Assembly: GCA_021186555.1 (NCBI GenBank)
Contig: JAJKFL010000013.1
Location: forward strand, 31,266,743 to 31,330,742
DNA length: 64,000 nt
Direction of reading: 5' to 3'
Origin: Reticulitermes speratus
Lineage: Eukaryota; Arthropoda; Insecta; Blattodea; Rhinotermitidae
Part shown: positions 55,346-64,000 of the stretch, one piece after another
How the letters are laid out: each line of letters begins with the position of its first letter
Numbering within the stretch: position 1 is the stretch's first letter
The notes under the pieces: model-generated
What the model was told of the DNA's origin: nothing
What the model saw: the letters and a program-made list of their open reading frames with translations, nothing else
Databases searched by the model: none
Made by a program: the position numbers and the translations under genes

Positions 55346-56539
55346 CTTGCCTTCTTTGAACAACCGACACCATTTCCTCACATTCCCATCCTTCATTGTA
55401 CATTCACCATACACTTCAAGAATCTACCTGCAAATTTCCGATGGACAAATATTTTTTGCGTTTAAAATTCGTATCACCAACCGCACTTCAAAGATAGAGG
55501 GACTTTTCGGTTTTCGAGTTCAACTTTAACGACTACAGCGAAGGGGACAAAAATTACAAAGCACTACGCAATACGCATACTTTACGCCACATACTTTCAC
55601 TTTTCCCAATTTTCAAAGTGTTAAAGCTTACAGCATTTTGAATGAAATTAACTCAACACACACTCTCCGACCATAGTGGTTTATAATCCATTTTAATATC
55701 ATCATCCACCCTAAGCACCTCTTCCAACTGTTGTCTTCCATTCATGCTTATTATTATTATTATTACCATCATTAGATACTTATTTAACAGACACTTACGT
55801 TGTCTTAACACGTACCATGAGATCTTTCAAGACAAAACTACATGTATTTCCTTAATGACAGAGGATTTAAACGGTTTAGTGCGATGTGAATTTTAAAATA
55901 AATGCCAGCTTTGCACTCCAGAGCGCTGTTGCTCCAAACGCAGGGTCGCCTAGCAACCGTGTGCCATGTTTAAACTGCTGGATTAGTTCTACGTTTTAAG
56001 GCGTCACGTTTATTGTCACGACAGCGATCCTGTATTTAGTTGTGCTCCTTAGAAAATTAATGACGGCTCACTTCAACATAATTCTGCTTTATACCGAATC
56101 GCCATAAAGCCTCCATCTATTTGGTTTAATGTACTTGGAGATTCTAGAGCAAGTTCTTGGAGCAGAACGGTTTACAGCAGTCCACGATTGTTAACAAAAT
56201 GGCGCCCACTCCCATTTTGCAAATATCGAGCGAGATTGTCTTAACATGACATTTCCAAACCACTGGGTCGATACGTCGAGAATTACATAGACAGTGGGCA
56301 AACTGTGTTGGTATTTATATTGAGGTACATTAACTATAAAGTTCAGAGAATAAAACTAGAGAAAATTAAACAGCACCCTGCGTTGCTGCGGACATTATCC
56401 TTGGCATTTTGCGTAGAGACAAAAACATATCGAAGGCAAATACGAATATATTTTAACACAAAACCTGGCAGTGTGGAAATTTATTTAAAACTGCGTGTGT
56501 TATAAAATGAAGTTGTCAATTTCAAAGATTATATAGCGT

Positions 56540-56718
56540 CGGTCATGGACGAAAGAACGAGTATGGAGGGCATGGTGGAATGGTACAGAGAAAACCGAAA
56601 TACTGAGAGACAAAACTTTGTCCACCAGAAATCTCACAAGGGTTGGGCTGGAATCGAACCCGAGCCTCTGCAATGAGAAGCCGGAGAGTAACCTCCATGC
56701 ACCATGGCACAGCTCGAA
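56540..56718 (-). mobile_element. SINE-D copy
   Basis: Minus strand: CTGTGCCATGGTGCATGGAG, GGCTCGGGTTCGATTCCAGC (B box), TGTGAGATTTCTGGTGGAC, CAGTATTTCGGTTTTCTCTG and CCATTCCACCATGCCCTCCA. The 3' part is missing. 56721-57244 is unrecognised. Confidence 0.8.
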
Positions 56719-57244
56719 ATATGTTCAAAAGAAACAAAAACGAATGGAGCGAAAAATATTTCGTTAGGTACAATCTCGGGAATTTGTAAAAGAAGAAACA
56801 TACTTCGTGGTCACACTGTATTCTGCAACCTCACATCATGTCTGGTCAGGAGTTTATAACGAATACAAGTCTACTTTACGATACTGTTGTCTCATGCAAG
56901 GCCTGCGCATGCGCTGATCCAGCCAGCTTACATTTCACCGGAGTACCCCTCCTGGCCGCGTGTACGGATTTAATGGATAGCACAGCAACAACAGAGCATC
57001 GCGTTGTATCGTACCGGCCTGCATGCAGACACATCACAGTTATATTTCCTTCGTTTTACAACTTACAATAAAATTAATCCAGGCGTTATTTTCAGCTGTC
57101 TGTAAGCCTCTTTAGCGCAGTTACTATGTAAGTATAATTAACTGGTTTTACAAGGCTCATAACAATGACATATGACAATAGAGCCGCCTTCCTTTGCAGT
57201 GAAAAAAGAGATTTAGCAAACAGTGAGACAGACTGTGTAAGAAT

Positions 57245-57382
57245 TCAGTTCAGTCAAAATAGGGAAAGAAACGTAACCAAAGGATCCGGTTGCTTCTAGT
57301 TGTACTCATTTTATTCAGTTCAGTCAAAATAGGGAAAGAAACGTAACCAAAGGATCCGTTGCTTCTAGTTGTACTCATTTTT
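57245..57382. repeat. 69-bp direct tandem duplication
   Basis: TTCAGTTCAGTCAAAATAGG, GAAAGAAACGTAACCAAAGG and TTGCTTCTAGTTGTACTCAT occur twice, starting at 57245 and 57314, nearly identical. It is probably recent. Confidence 0.93.
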
Positions 57383-57569
57383 TCCCGGCAAACTAAGGGT
57401 GTCGTGAGCAGTGCACTCTTCTGTACCCAGGGATCAGCTCTGCAGAGCCCTAACACCTCCCTATTTGGGAGGTTCCCAAAAAAATGTGGTCCCGGAAATC
57501 GTCTATCCTAAATAAGAATGTTCTTCACTTTCCTCAACCCTTCCTGTCAAATACCGGTAAATCCGTGGT

Positions 57570-57783
57570 TTCAGGCTCCCGCCGCGATGTTGATGAGACC
57601 TGCGCTCATTTGGGATTATACGCATCGTAGAATGGTAGCTTTTTACCGACGTTTCGGGAAAACCTATCGGTCCCATTTTCAAGGGTCTTGACCCTTGAAG
57701 ATGGGACCGATGTTGTCCCGAAACGTCGGTAAAGGATTACCACTCGACGCTGCGTAATATCCCAGGAGAGTGCAGATCTCGCT
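57570..57783. mobile_element. Palindromic element type P with two hammerhead-like motifs
   Basis: The left arm (CAGGCTCCCGCCGCGATGTT, ACCGACGTTTCGGGAAAACC, TATCGGTCCCATTTTCAAGG) and the right arm (CCCTTGAAGATGGGACCGAT, GTCCCGAAACGTCGGTAAAG) are inverted, with almost no spacer. Both motifs keep GAAAC-GUCG-GU-A. C3 is U in the right arm (UUGAAGA), as in other type P copies. The right end is truncated at CAGATCTCGC. Confidence 0.82.
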
Positions 57784-58184
57784 TTTGATACAGAGTGACA
57801 TACATTTTGAAAATGTATAATAAAACCCTACAACGTGCCCGAAGGATCGTTGGGCAGCGAAAGGGTGGGTTCTGGAGTTGGAGGTATTTTGGGTAGCATT
57901 GTTAAGAAAGATTTGGGGGCGCATCTAATACGTGCCACTTTAGGCAGGCGCGTCACAGGTTTGTCATCCTTTGCCTACATTAGGAGATCACTCGGTGTTC
58001 AATAAAACCAAACTGAAGCAAACTGGATTTAGAGAACAAACTGTGTTGCTTTATATTCGGTTGCTTTTAAGTTGGTAAGACTGATCGGAAATACACTGCC
58101 TTCTTCAACGGAATACGTGAAGTCTACAAGTTCAATTTACATATTGTATGCAGTGGCTCCCGATGTTTTGAATAAGCGAACTAA

Positions 58185-58440
58185 CTAACTAACTAACTAT
58201 TAGTAAGTAACTATAGTAACTCCAAGGAGCAAAGTCCTTCTTGAGAAGCTAACAGTTCCTCAGCTAGTAAAGAAATTCCCCGCGTTTTATGGAACCCGAA
58301 GGTTCATTACCGCATTCACAAGAGCCCGTCACCTGTCCCTATCCTGAGCCATATCAATCCAGTCCATGCCCCCCCATCCTACTTCTTGAAGATCCATTTT
58401 AATATTATCCTCCCATCTACGCCTGGGTCTCCCAAGTGGT
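58185..58440 (-). pseudogene. LINE-alpha 3' tail
   Basis: The plus strand shows the (CTAA)n tail (58178-58198), CTTGAGAAGCTAACAGTTCC, GAAATTCCCCGCGTTTTATG, GAACCCGAAGGTTCATTACC, CCTATCCTGAGCCATATCAA, GTCCATGCCCCCCCATCC and CTACGCCTGGGTCTCCCAAG. The minus strand codes [17 protein letters not shown] and MDWIDM-like residues of the ORF end. It is strongly 5' truncated. Confidence 0.85.
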
Positions 58441-58984
58441 TTGAATAAGCGAACCCCTTCTTAATTTAAAGTATTTCGCTGACCCCCAAAATTAATACGT
58501 CTAAGCTCCACTAAGTGACAAAACACATAATTAGAAAAAAATTTATTGGCGGAAATCTTGTAAAAGAATTCACAGTTCATTCATAACAACAAAACAATTC
58601 AATACAATTCAATTATTGTTTGTTAAAATGCTGATTAAACAGCATAGTGGCCAACAACAGAAAGAGCACAAACATGCAAACAAAAGCAAAGCAATGGGAC
58701 AATAGAACAAAAACACATATAAAACAATAACAAACAAAACAATGAGAAAAACAGAAACGACGCATAAAAGTAACATAAAATACAGATAAGAAGTTGATGA
58801 AACTACAAAATTAACACAAAATCTGGTCAAATGTAGCGGCTTGTTTATGAAGATATCAATCAATATCTTACGAGCCAGATTAGCCGCTAAGACACAGTTG
58901 GCAGAAGAGCTGACAAGAACAGAGAGAAGTGTCTGCGGAGAACTACGAATATTGCGACAAGTTGAAACCTTCTGTCGTGTAAGG

Positions 58985-59480
58985 TGCATTAACATAATAA
59001 CATAATATAACATAACATAATGTAACATAACATATAACAAAACATAACATAATGTAACATAATATATAACATACCATAATATAATATAATATAATACAAC
59101 AAAATATAATATAACATAACATAATATAATATTGGTAGAGTAAAGTTCACCCTATAACAGGCCATGAAGGCCCAGAGAGGGAGTAGAGGTACAGCTCTAC
59201 TCTTTCTTTAACCTCGACACTAGATGGGGGTGGGTATTCAATGCCACGCCCCGGCCACTTTACCCCCGGGAATGACCCAGTACCCATTGTACAGGAGGCT
59301 GGGTAGGCCGCAGGGCCGGTCTGGACGTGTACAGAAAATCTCGCCCCCACCGGGATTCGATCCCCGTACCGTCCAGCTCGTAGCGAGTCGCTATACCGAC
59401 TGAGCTATCCCGGCCCACACATAATATAATATAACATAACATAATATAACATAATATCATATAATGTAAATAATATAATA
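58985..59480. repeat. ATAAC/ATAAT microsatellite, interrupted by SINE-B
   Basis: Irregular ATAATATAACATAAC repeats run 58985-59132 and resume 59420-59480. The SINE-B between them shows that the array is a single locus split by insertion. 58441-58984 has only a hydrophobic minus-strand frame of doubtful meaning. Confidence 0.9.
59133..59419 (-). mobile_element. SINE-B, full length (reference copy)
   Basis: The minus strand head GGCCGGGATAGCTCAGTCGG is clearly tRNA-like (A box), and GGGGATCGAATCCCGGTGG is the B box. The body contains GTACACGTCCAGACCGG, CCTCCTGTACAATGGGTACT, GGGGTAAAGTGGCCGGGGC, CCATCTAGTGTCGAGGTTAA and a GGTGAACTTTACTC end. The insertion is inside the AT-rich microsatellite, so its duplication cannot be delimited. 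Confidence 0.93.
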
Positions 59481-60273
59481 CGAAATCCAAACGCTGGCAG
59501 GATCAGCGACACTCGCTACGATGTTATGTAAATTCTCTGAGCCCTTGTATGAAATCGTGTCCCCCTTTGAATAAACCTGCGCAGCCCCAACGAGTTATCG
59601 AGGACCATAGGTTGGTAACGATGGTTTAAAGCATCGAGCCGTAATTCCCAAATGCCTTAAACAATTTATCGTTCCGTTTGCGCCTCTGTGCGGACGGACG
59701 CCGTTCTGCAACACGCATTTGAACCTCTATGACACACTCTCTCGCCGCGTGACACGCAACAATGTACGCAGTTTGGAAGCCATACAAAACCAGCCATATT
59801 CGTAGCGAATCACCTTGTGCTATTAACTCACGTGGAACAGTTAATGCTGTGTGTAGATGCGTTTCGCTTCTGATATCGGCCCCCCCCCCCCCCCAATGAA
59901 AAGTGACTTGTTTCACAGCGCCACAATTTGAATAACGACTGCTACAATGTTATACTGTCTTCTTCACAAGCTTCACTTCGGTCCGAGCTAGAATCTGACG
60001 CTCTTATAACAGACAAACTTTCAAGGCTTGTTTATATTACCTGGAATCAACGGTGATGGCGGGAGAGTGACATGGGACATCGCAACATAAATAAAGAAAT
60101 GTTTAAATGTGGTACTTGTTTCTATGACAGCAAATAATACACAGGGTTATTTGAATATGGAATTTGTTTCGATAGCGGGACGTAACAAGCAGCCGTGCCA
60201 AGGCAGGCTTTATAAGAAAACCAATTTAACATTGTATATACCGTGCATTTTCAATTAAAATATGTTCAATAAA

Positions 60274-60368
60274 CACCAACTAATGCACATAAACTTTTTC
60301 ACAATAGTTTATTCTTAAAATTCCCCTATACGTATTTCGGTGGTTTAAACCACCATCTTCAGGGGGTC
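60274..60368 (-). ncRNA. Hammerhead ribozyme motif (60322-60368) plus downstream block
   Basis: Minus strand: CCCC / CUGAAGA / U / GGUGG-UUUAAA-CCACC / GAAA / U-ACGU-AU / A / GGGG. Stem III is AU/AU rather than AC/GU: both partners changed, so pairing is kept. Stem I is 4 bp and stem II at least 5 bp. GTGCATTAGTTGGTG follows on the same strand (60274-60288). Confidence 0.85.
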
Positions 60369-60408
60369 GTAAAGATTATTTTGCATAGACCTTACACATA
60401 TGTAATAA

Positions 60409-60712
60409 CTGCGGTGGCGCAGTTGGTTGAGGCACTGCGCTAAAAAGCGGAACGTCGCGGGTTCGATTCCCGATGGTGTCTCTGGAATTTTTCATTGACA
60501 TAATCGTTTTGGTCGCACTATGGCCCTGGGGTCGACTCAGCCTCTAACAGAAATGAGTACCGGGAATCTTTCCTGGGGGGTAAAGGCGGCCGGTGCGTAG
60601 GGATGACAACCTTACCACCTTCATGTGCCGATTGTCTAAAAACCTGGGAGCCTCGACCTCCTGGAGCCCTAAGGGCCTGTCAAGGCCTGTAATGGGACTG
60701 CTTTACCTTTTA
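60409..60712 (+). mobile_element. SINE-A, nearly full length
   Basis: It starts at GCGGTGGCGCAGTTGGTTGA (lacking the first few bases) and has B box GGTTCGATTCCC and the standard body to GGGACTGCTTTACC. Target duplications are not clear. It lies about 40 bp from the hammerhead locus. Confidence 0.92.
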
Positions 60713-60750
60713 CGTATTCTTTGGGTAATCAAATAAAGGAGAGCCGATCC

Positions 60751-60990
60751 CAGTGGCCGCGCGGTCTAAGACGTGGGTCTGCGGCCGCTCGCTTGCTTGG
60801 ATTCAGGGTTCGAAACCCCCTGGAGTCATAGCTGTCTATCTCTTGTGAGTGTTGTGTGTTATCAGGTAGAGGTCTCTGCAACGGGCTGGTCGCTCCTCCA
60901 GAAGAGTCCTGGTGTGCCTGAGTGTGATCGCGAAGCCATGATAAAGAGGAGGCCCTTGCGCACTAAAGGCTGTTGCGCCATAAAAAATAA
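60751..60990 (+). mobile_element. SINE-C (tRNA-Leu/Ser-like head)
   Basis: AGTGGCCGCGCGGTCTAAGA resembles a class II tRNA A-box region, and GGGTTCGAAACCCCCTGG is a strong B box. The body includes CTCTTGTGAGTGTTGTGTGT, AGGTCTCTGCAACGGGCTGG and CCTCCAGAAGAGTCCTGG. The same body occurs in reverse, tandemly repeated, at 61940-62600. It ends near an A-rich stretch (60980-60995). Confidence 0.75.
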
Positions 60991-61074
60991 AATTAAGGAG
61001 AATGTGAGGGGGGGGGCATGTGGGACGTAAGGGGGAGAAAGAAATGCATAGGCCCACAGGGTTTTGAGTAGAAA

Positions 61075-61315
61075 CCGGAGGGAAATTGGCCACTTGAAAG
61101 ATATATATGTAGATTGGGGGATAATATTGAAATAGATCCTAAAGAAATGAGAGATCGTGGAGTGGATTCATCTGACTCGGTACTGAAACATGTGACGGGC
61201 TGTTGTGCACACGGTTATGAACCTTCGATTTCCATCAAACGCGGGGAATCCATTACTAGCTGAAAAAAACCAGCAGTTTTTAAACAAGGAGTGTGCTGCA
61301 TGGAGGTACAGTTGT
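61075..61315 (+). pseudogene. LINE-alpha 3' tail, decayed
   Basis: ATTGGCCACTTGAAAG, GGGGGATAATATTGAAATAG, AGATCGTGGAGTGGATTCAT and CCATCAAACGCGGGGAATCC follow the LINE-alpha tail order, and it ends with ACAAGGAGTGTGCTGCATGG. Substitutions are numerous. Confidence 0.75.
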
Positions 61316-61524
61316 TAGCGGTAGCTACCCACACAACCACAATGTATTTCAATATATTTAATTTTAATATTATCCTCGTGAACAAAATCCGAACCGTTTG
61401 AACAATGGCTTCCAGAATGTAACTAAAACACTTTTCCGGCGAGCGTGTGAATGGTCAGTCAGTCACTTTTTATTAACAGCTGCCCTGCGGGTTGCCGCGT
61501 CAACTGGGCGGAGAGCTAATGCAA

Positions 61525-61561
61525 CAATGAACTATGTCAACACGCGTTGACATAGTTCATT
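61525..61561. repeat. Near-perfect short palindrome
   Basis: AATGAACTATGTCAA is mirrored by TTGACATAGTTCATT around a CACGCG centre, giving 15-bp arms. No function can be assigned. 61316-61720 is otherwise unrecognised. Confidence 0.9.
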
Positions 61562-61717
61562 GTCATGGTTCAACAGAGGATTTTATTGTTTAGACTTCAC
61601 GCAACTCAGGTTTATGGCATCAGAACTGTTCCTCCTGCGCCTTAAATTCCGGGTACATGCCTTTTAGACTTCATTACCCTAATATTAAAGGTTAATTTAG
61701 CATGACGATCCATAACT

Positions 61718-61750
61718 TGTGACATGTTTCGGCACAGCCGGCCGAATGGT
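61718..61750 (-). ncRNA. Hammerhead remnant
   Basis: The minus strand retains GGC-UGU-GCC-GAAAC-AUGUC. The CUGANGA box is absent. It is a relic of the same family. Confidence 0.35.
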
Positions 61751-61939
61751 ATATACTTAGCGAAGATCATTAGAAAGTTCGACTTACTGTACTGACCAGA
61801 CGACAACAATGCTTAACATCGAACAAGACTTCAATCTTCTGCAATACCGATCTGAAAACCTCACATCTAGTCACATGACCATGCCTCTTTTCTTACCCAC
61901 CCCCCCAACACCCCGTGACGCAACACCCCAAATCTGACC

Positions 61940-62600
61940 TACACAGCGGCATTATTAAGGTTCCTGGATAACATACACACGGTAGGACTCCTCTGGACGA
62001 GTGATCAGCTCATCGCAGAGGCCACTACCTACACAACACACAACAAACACAAGAGACGAATATCCATGCCCTCAGCGGGTTTCGAACGCGCGATCCCAGC
62101 AATCTGGCCTAGACCGTGGCATTATTAAGGTTCCTGGATAACATAAACACGGTAGGACTCCTCTGGATGAGTGATCAGCTCATCGCAGAGGCCACTACCT
62201 ACACAACACAAACAAACACAAGAGACGAATATCCATGCCCTCAGCGGGTTTCGAACGCGCGATCCCAGCAATCTGGCCTGACCGTGCATTATTAAGGTTC
62301 CTGATAACAAACACGAGGACTCCTCTGGATGGTGATCAGCTCATCGCAGGGCCACTACCTACACAACACACAACAAACACAAGAGACGAATATCCATGCC
62401 TCAGCGGTTTCGAACGCGCGATCCAGCAATTGGCCTAGACCGTGGCATTATTAAGTTCCGGATACAAACACGGTAGGACTCCTCTGGACGAGTGATCAGT
62501 TCACCGCAGAGGCCACTACCTACACAACAAACCAAGGACGAATATCCATGCCCTCAGCGGATTCGAACCTGTGATCCCAGCAATCGAGCGGAAGCAGACC
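61940..62600 (-). repeat. Tandem array of SINE-C-derived units, about 168 bp
   Basis: CATTATTAAGG occurs at 61950, 62120 and 62287, and CATTATTAAG at 62446, so the unit shrinks slightly (170, 167, 159 bp). Each unit, read on the minus strand, has TCGCGCGTTCGAAACCCGC (B-box-like), ATGGATATTCGTCTCTTGTG, TAGTGGCCTCTGCGATGAGC and CGTCCAGAGGAGTCCTACCG, homologous to the SINE-C body at 60751. Single-base losses accumulate in the third and fourth units. 62600-62890 is unrecognised. Confidence 0.88.
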
Positions 62601-62891
62601 TAGCCTTGCGGCGCCACCGGGATCGGCGCCTTTTCTCTGTATATGTCCGTATATTTTCCTTGTCACAATGTTCCAACATGTGCACTTTATTAAAAATCAC
62701 GATTGTTCACGTAACTGATATAAGACTTAGGCAGCAGTAAAGATTTGTGCTGCGGTTTCTTTGCTATAGCTGTACTTTCCTGGGTGTGTAACTCAGTTTC
62801 GGAGTACCTAGCACCTCCAAATTCTGGATACTCGTGTATTTTAGAAGCTGGTGTCAAAGATCGGATTGAACTTGCTGCGTCCACCTGCTGG

Positions 62892-63197
62892 GTAAAGATA
62901 AAAGTAAACTGGTCCCTATGCAAGTCGTGAAGGTGTAATTGTAAGTGGAGAGACAACTCCATTCATTCTTAATCTCAACACTAGAGGAGGCGTGTAGTTA
63001 GCTTTACGCCCTGGTCGCGTTAGGTCCGGGAAGAACCACCGGTACCGACTAAGTAGAAGGGGTAGGTGGGACACACAGCCTGTTGGGAGTTTTTTGGAAA
63101 TGAGATAAGTACCTTAACTCCGGGGGTAATAGAACCAAGATTCCTTTTATGTACAGCCCGTAGCCAAGTCACTATACGACTGAGCTATCCCCGCCGC
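62892..63197 (-). mobile_element. SINE-B copy
   Basis: The plus strand begins with the 3' end (AAAGTAAACTGGTCCC), passes CTTAATCTCAACACTAGAGG and GACACACAGCCTGTTGGGAG, and ends with the head CACTATACGACTGAGCTATC plus CCCGCCG. The body is diverged but collinear. Confidence 0.75.
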
Positions 63198-63465
63198 TAT
63201 TCATTTCCATGAAATTTGATATTTGAGGATTTTTCGAAAATCTGTTCAGAATATTCAAGTTTCAGTAACATCTGGCAAGAATAACGGGAACTTTACATGA
63301 AGACCTATGTACATTTATGATAATATCTCGCTCAATTCTTCTTAGAATGAGAAATGTTTCAGACAAAAGTTGTAGAGAAAGTCAAAACACACATTTTATG
63401 TTCAACATAATTTTCCGAAAATTGTGCCATTTATGAGATAATGTGGAAAAATATGGTACACCTAG
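63198..63465 (+). repeat. Unclassified family U, copy 3 (partial)
   Basis: TTCCATGAAATTTGATATTT, ATAACGGGAACTTTACATGA, AATGAGAAATGTTTCAGAC and AAAACACACATTTTATGTTC correspond to the central part of copies 1 and 2. It directly abuts the SINE-B head, suggesting that the SINE inserted into or beside it. 63466-64000 contains no feature I can support. Confidence 0.78.
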
Positions 63466-64000
63466 ACACGTCCGCACATGCTGATTACCATGGACATGAA
63501 GACAGTAACTTCCTCCGACACGTGGACACTCCGGTGTCGCAGCACGAACGACATATAAAGACACTTCAGAATTAACCTTCTTCAGTTCTTCATAATAATT
63601 AGGTCTATACGATGTTTGTACGGATACGAAACTTGGTCTCGCGTTCTGAGGCCAGATGTCACAGTGTGTGACTGAGCATAAACGCGTAAGCAAAATTAAC
63701 TAAAACGCTCAGGAAAACAGTGCACAATCATTAACTTCGTGTACCTTTTACGATTTTCGCCGCACTCACAGTGCCTGGACTATTAGCACCCATACATGAA
63801 ACCAGAAATAGCGCACAAATTTTTGGAACGGAACATGTAAAGTTATAGACCACGTCTGAGACACAAAGATGGTAATTCAGTACTAAAAACTCTCACAAAT
63901 ACAGATTGTGGATAGGACTGAACTGGTTCAAGCCGTCAAAAGTTACGCTCTCAAAGTCCCAGGATATTCCACGACACCAGTATAGACTATAGGCAATGAG

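Noticed and set aside
58609..59040. Minus-strand frame of 143 codons, hydrophobic C-terminal half
   Set aside because: It starts in an AT microsatellite, and the hydrophobicity comes from AAC/AAAAC-rich plus-strand sequence. No motif, splice context or second copy supports it. A protein search giving a conserved hit would change this.

Overview
The window looks like repeat-dominated, non-coding nuclear DNA of an animal, most likely an insect. tRNA-derived SINEs, non-LTR reverse-transcriptase tails, pogo/Tigger, mariner and hAT relics all point that way. The abundance of these SINE and LINE types makes me think of a cockroach or termite, but that is inference only. I found no intact host protein-coding gene, no rRNA and no free-standing tRNA gene. 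The only convincing long reading frame is an internally deleted pogo/Tigger transposase (42793-43579). Nearly all other long open frames lie in tandem arrays whose unit is a multiple of 3 bp (45-bp and 57-bp units) or are chance frames.

Layout. 1-500: two inverted-repeat elements with hammerhead-like motifs. 0.7-6.7 kb: SINEs of three families (one split by a hAT element), a pogo MITE, a LINE with an inverted 5' part, and a 39-bp array. 6.9-8.1 kb: 45-bp and 64-bp arrays. 8.5-9.2 kb: a palindromic element and a LINE tail. 9.8-11.0 kb: an 18-bp minisatellite with a 277-bp higher-order period. 12.8-13.2 kb: a hammerhead inverted repeat. 14.1-15.2 and 16.3-16.5 kb: minisatellites. 17-21.8 kb: SINEs, a Harbinger-like element, and a LINE interrupted by a 439-bp hammerhead element. 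25.4-31.2 kb: two large arrays (52-bp and 57-bp units), the second with an indel-ridden middle. 31.7-42.4 kb: SINEs, an unclassified repeat, minisatellites, and a 630-bp hammerhead palindrome. 42.5-44.4 kb: a TIR element holding the pogo/Tigger copy and a LINE tail. 44.9-45.3 kb: a pogo MITE split by a LINE tail. 47-61 kb: SINEs, four hammerhead loci, a mariner relic and an AT-rich microsatellite. 61.9-62.6 kb: a tandemly amplified SINE. The end holds a SINE and a third copy of the unclassified family.

The most interesting system is a dispersed family of hammerhead self-cleaving ribozyme motifs. Twelve copies keep the core CUGANGA ... GAAA with a paired stem II. Most also have a stem I that pairs and a minimal two-pair stem III of the type AC-NNNN-GU followed by a permitted cleavage nucleotide. 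All intact copies carry an extra U between A9 and stem II. One copy shows a compensatory change in stem III. Many sit as outward-facing inverted pairs inside palindromic elements. At least one pair of motifs lies in a 439-bp insertion with an 11-bp target-site duplication inside a LINE reading frame, so the carrier is mobile. Reduced-stem-III hammerheads are known from Penelope-like retroelements, which is the likeliest affiliation, although no Penelope reverse transcriptase is present here.

Stretches over 300 bp where I recognise nothing beyond unique-looking DNA: 1865-2080, 2253-2821, 4440-4730, 5039-5813, 9216-9780, 11036-11810, 11860-12785, 13190-14100, 15186-16155, 16525-17215, 17760-18175, 19076-19670, 22060-22620, 23180-23900, 24415-25040, 27000-27315, 32390-33380, 34346-35195, 35382-36180, 37131-37485, 38801-40000, 45316-47138, 47467-49110, 51165-51640, 52171-52980, 55346-56535, 56721-57244, 57784-58184, 58441-58984, 59481-60230, 61316-61720, 62600-62890 and 63466-64000.
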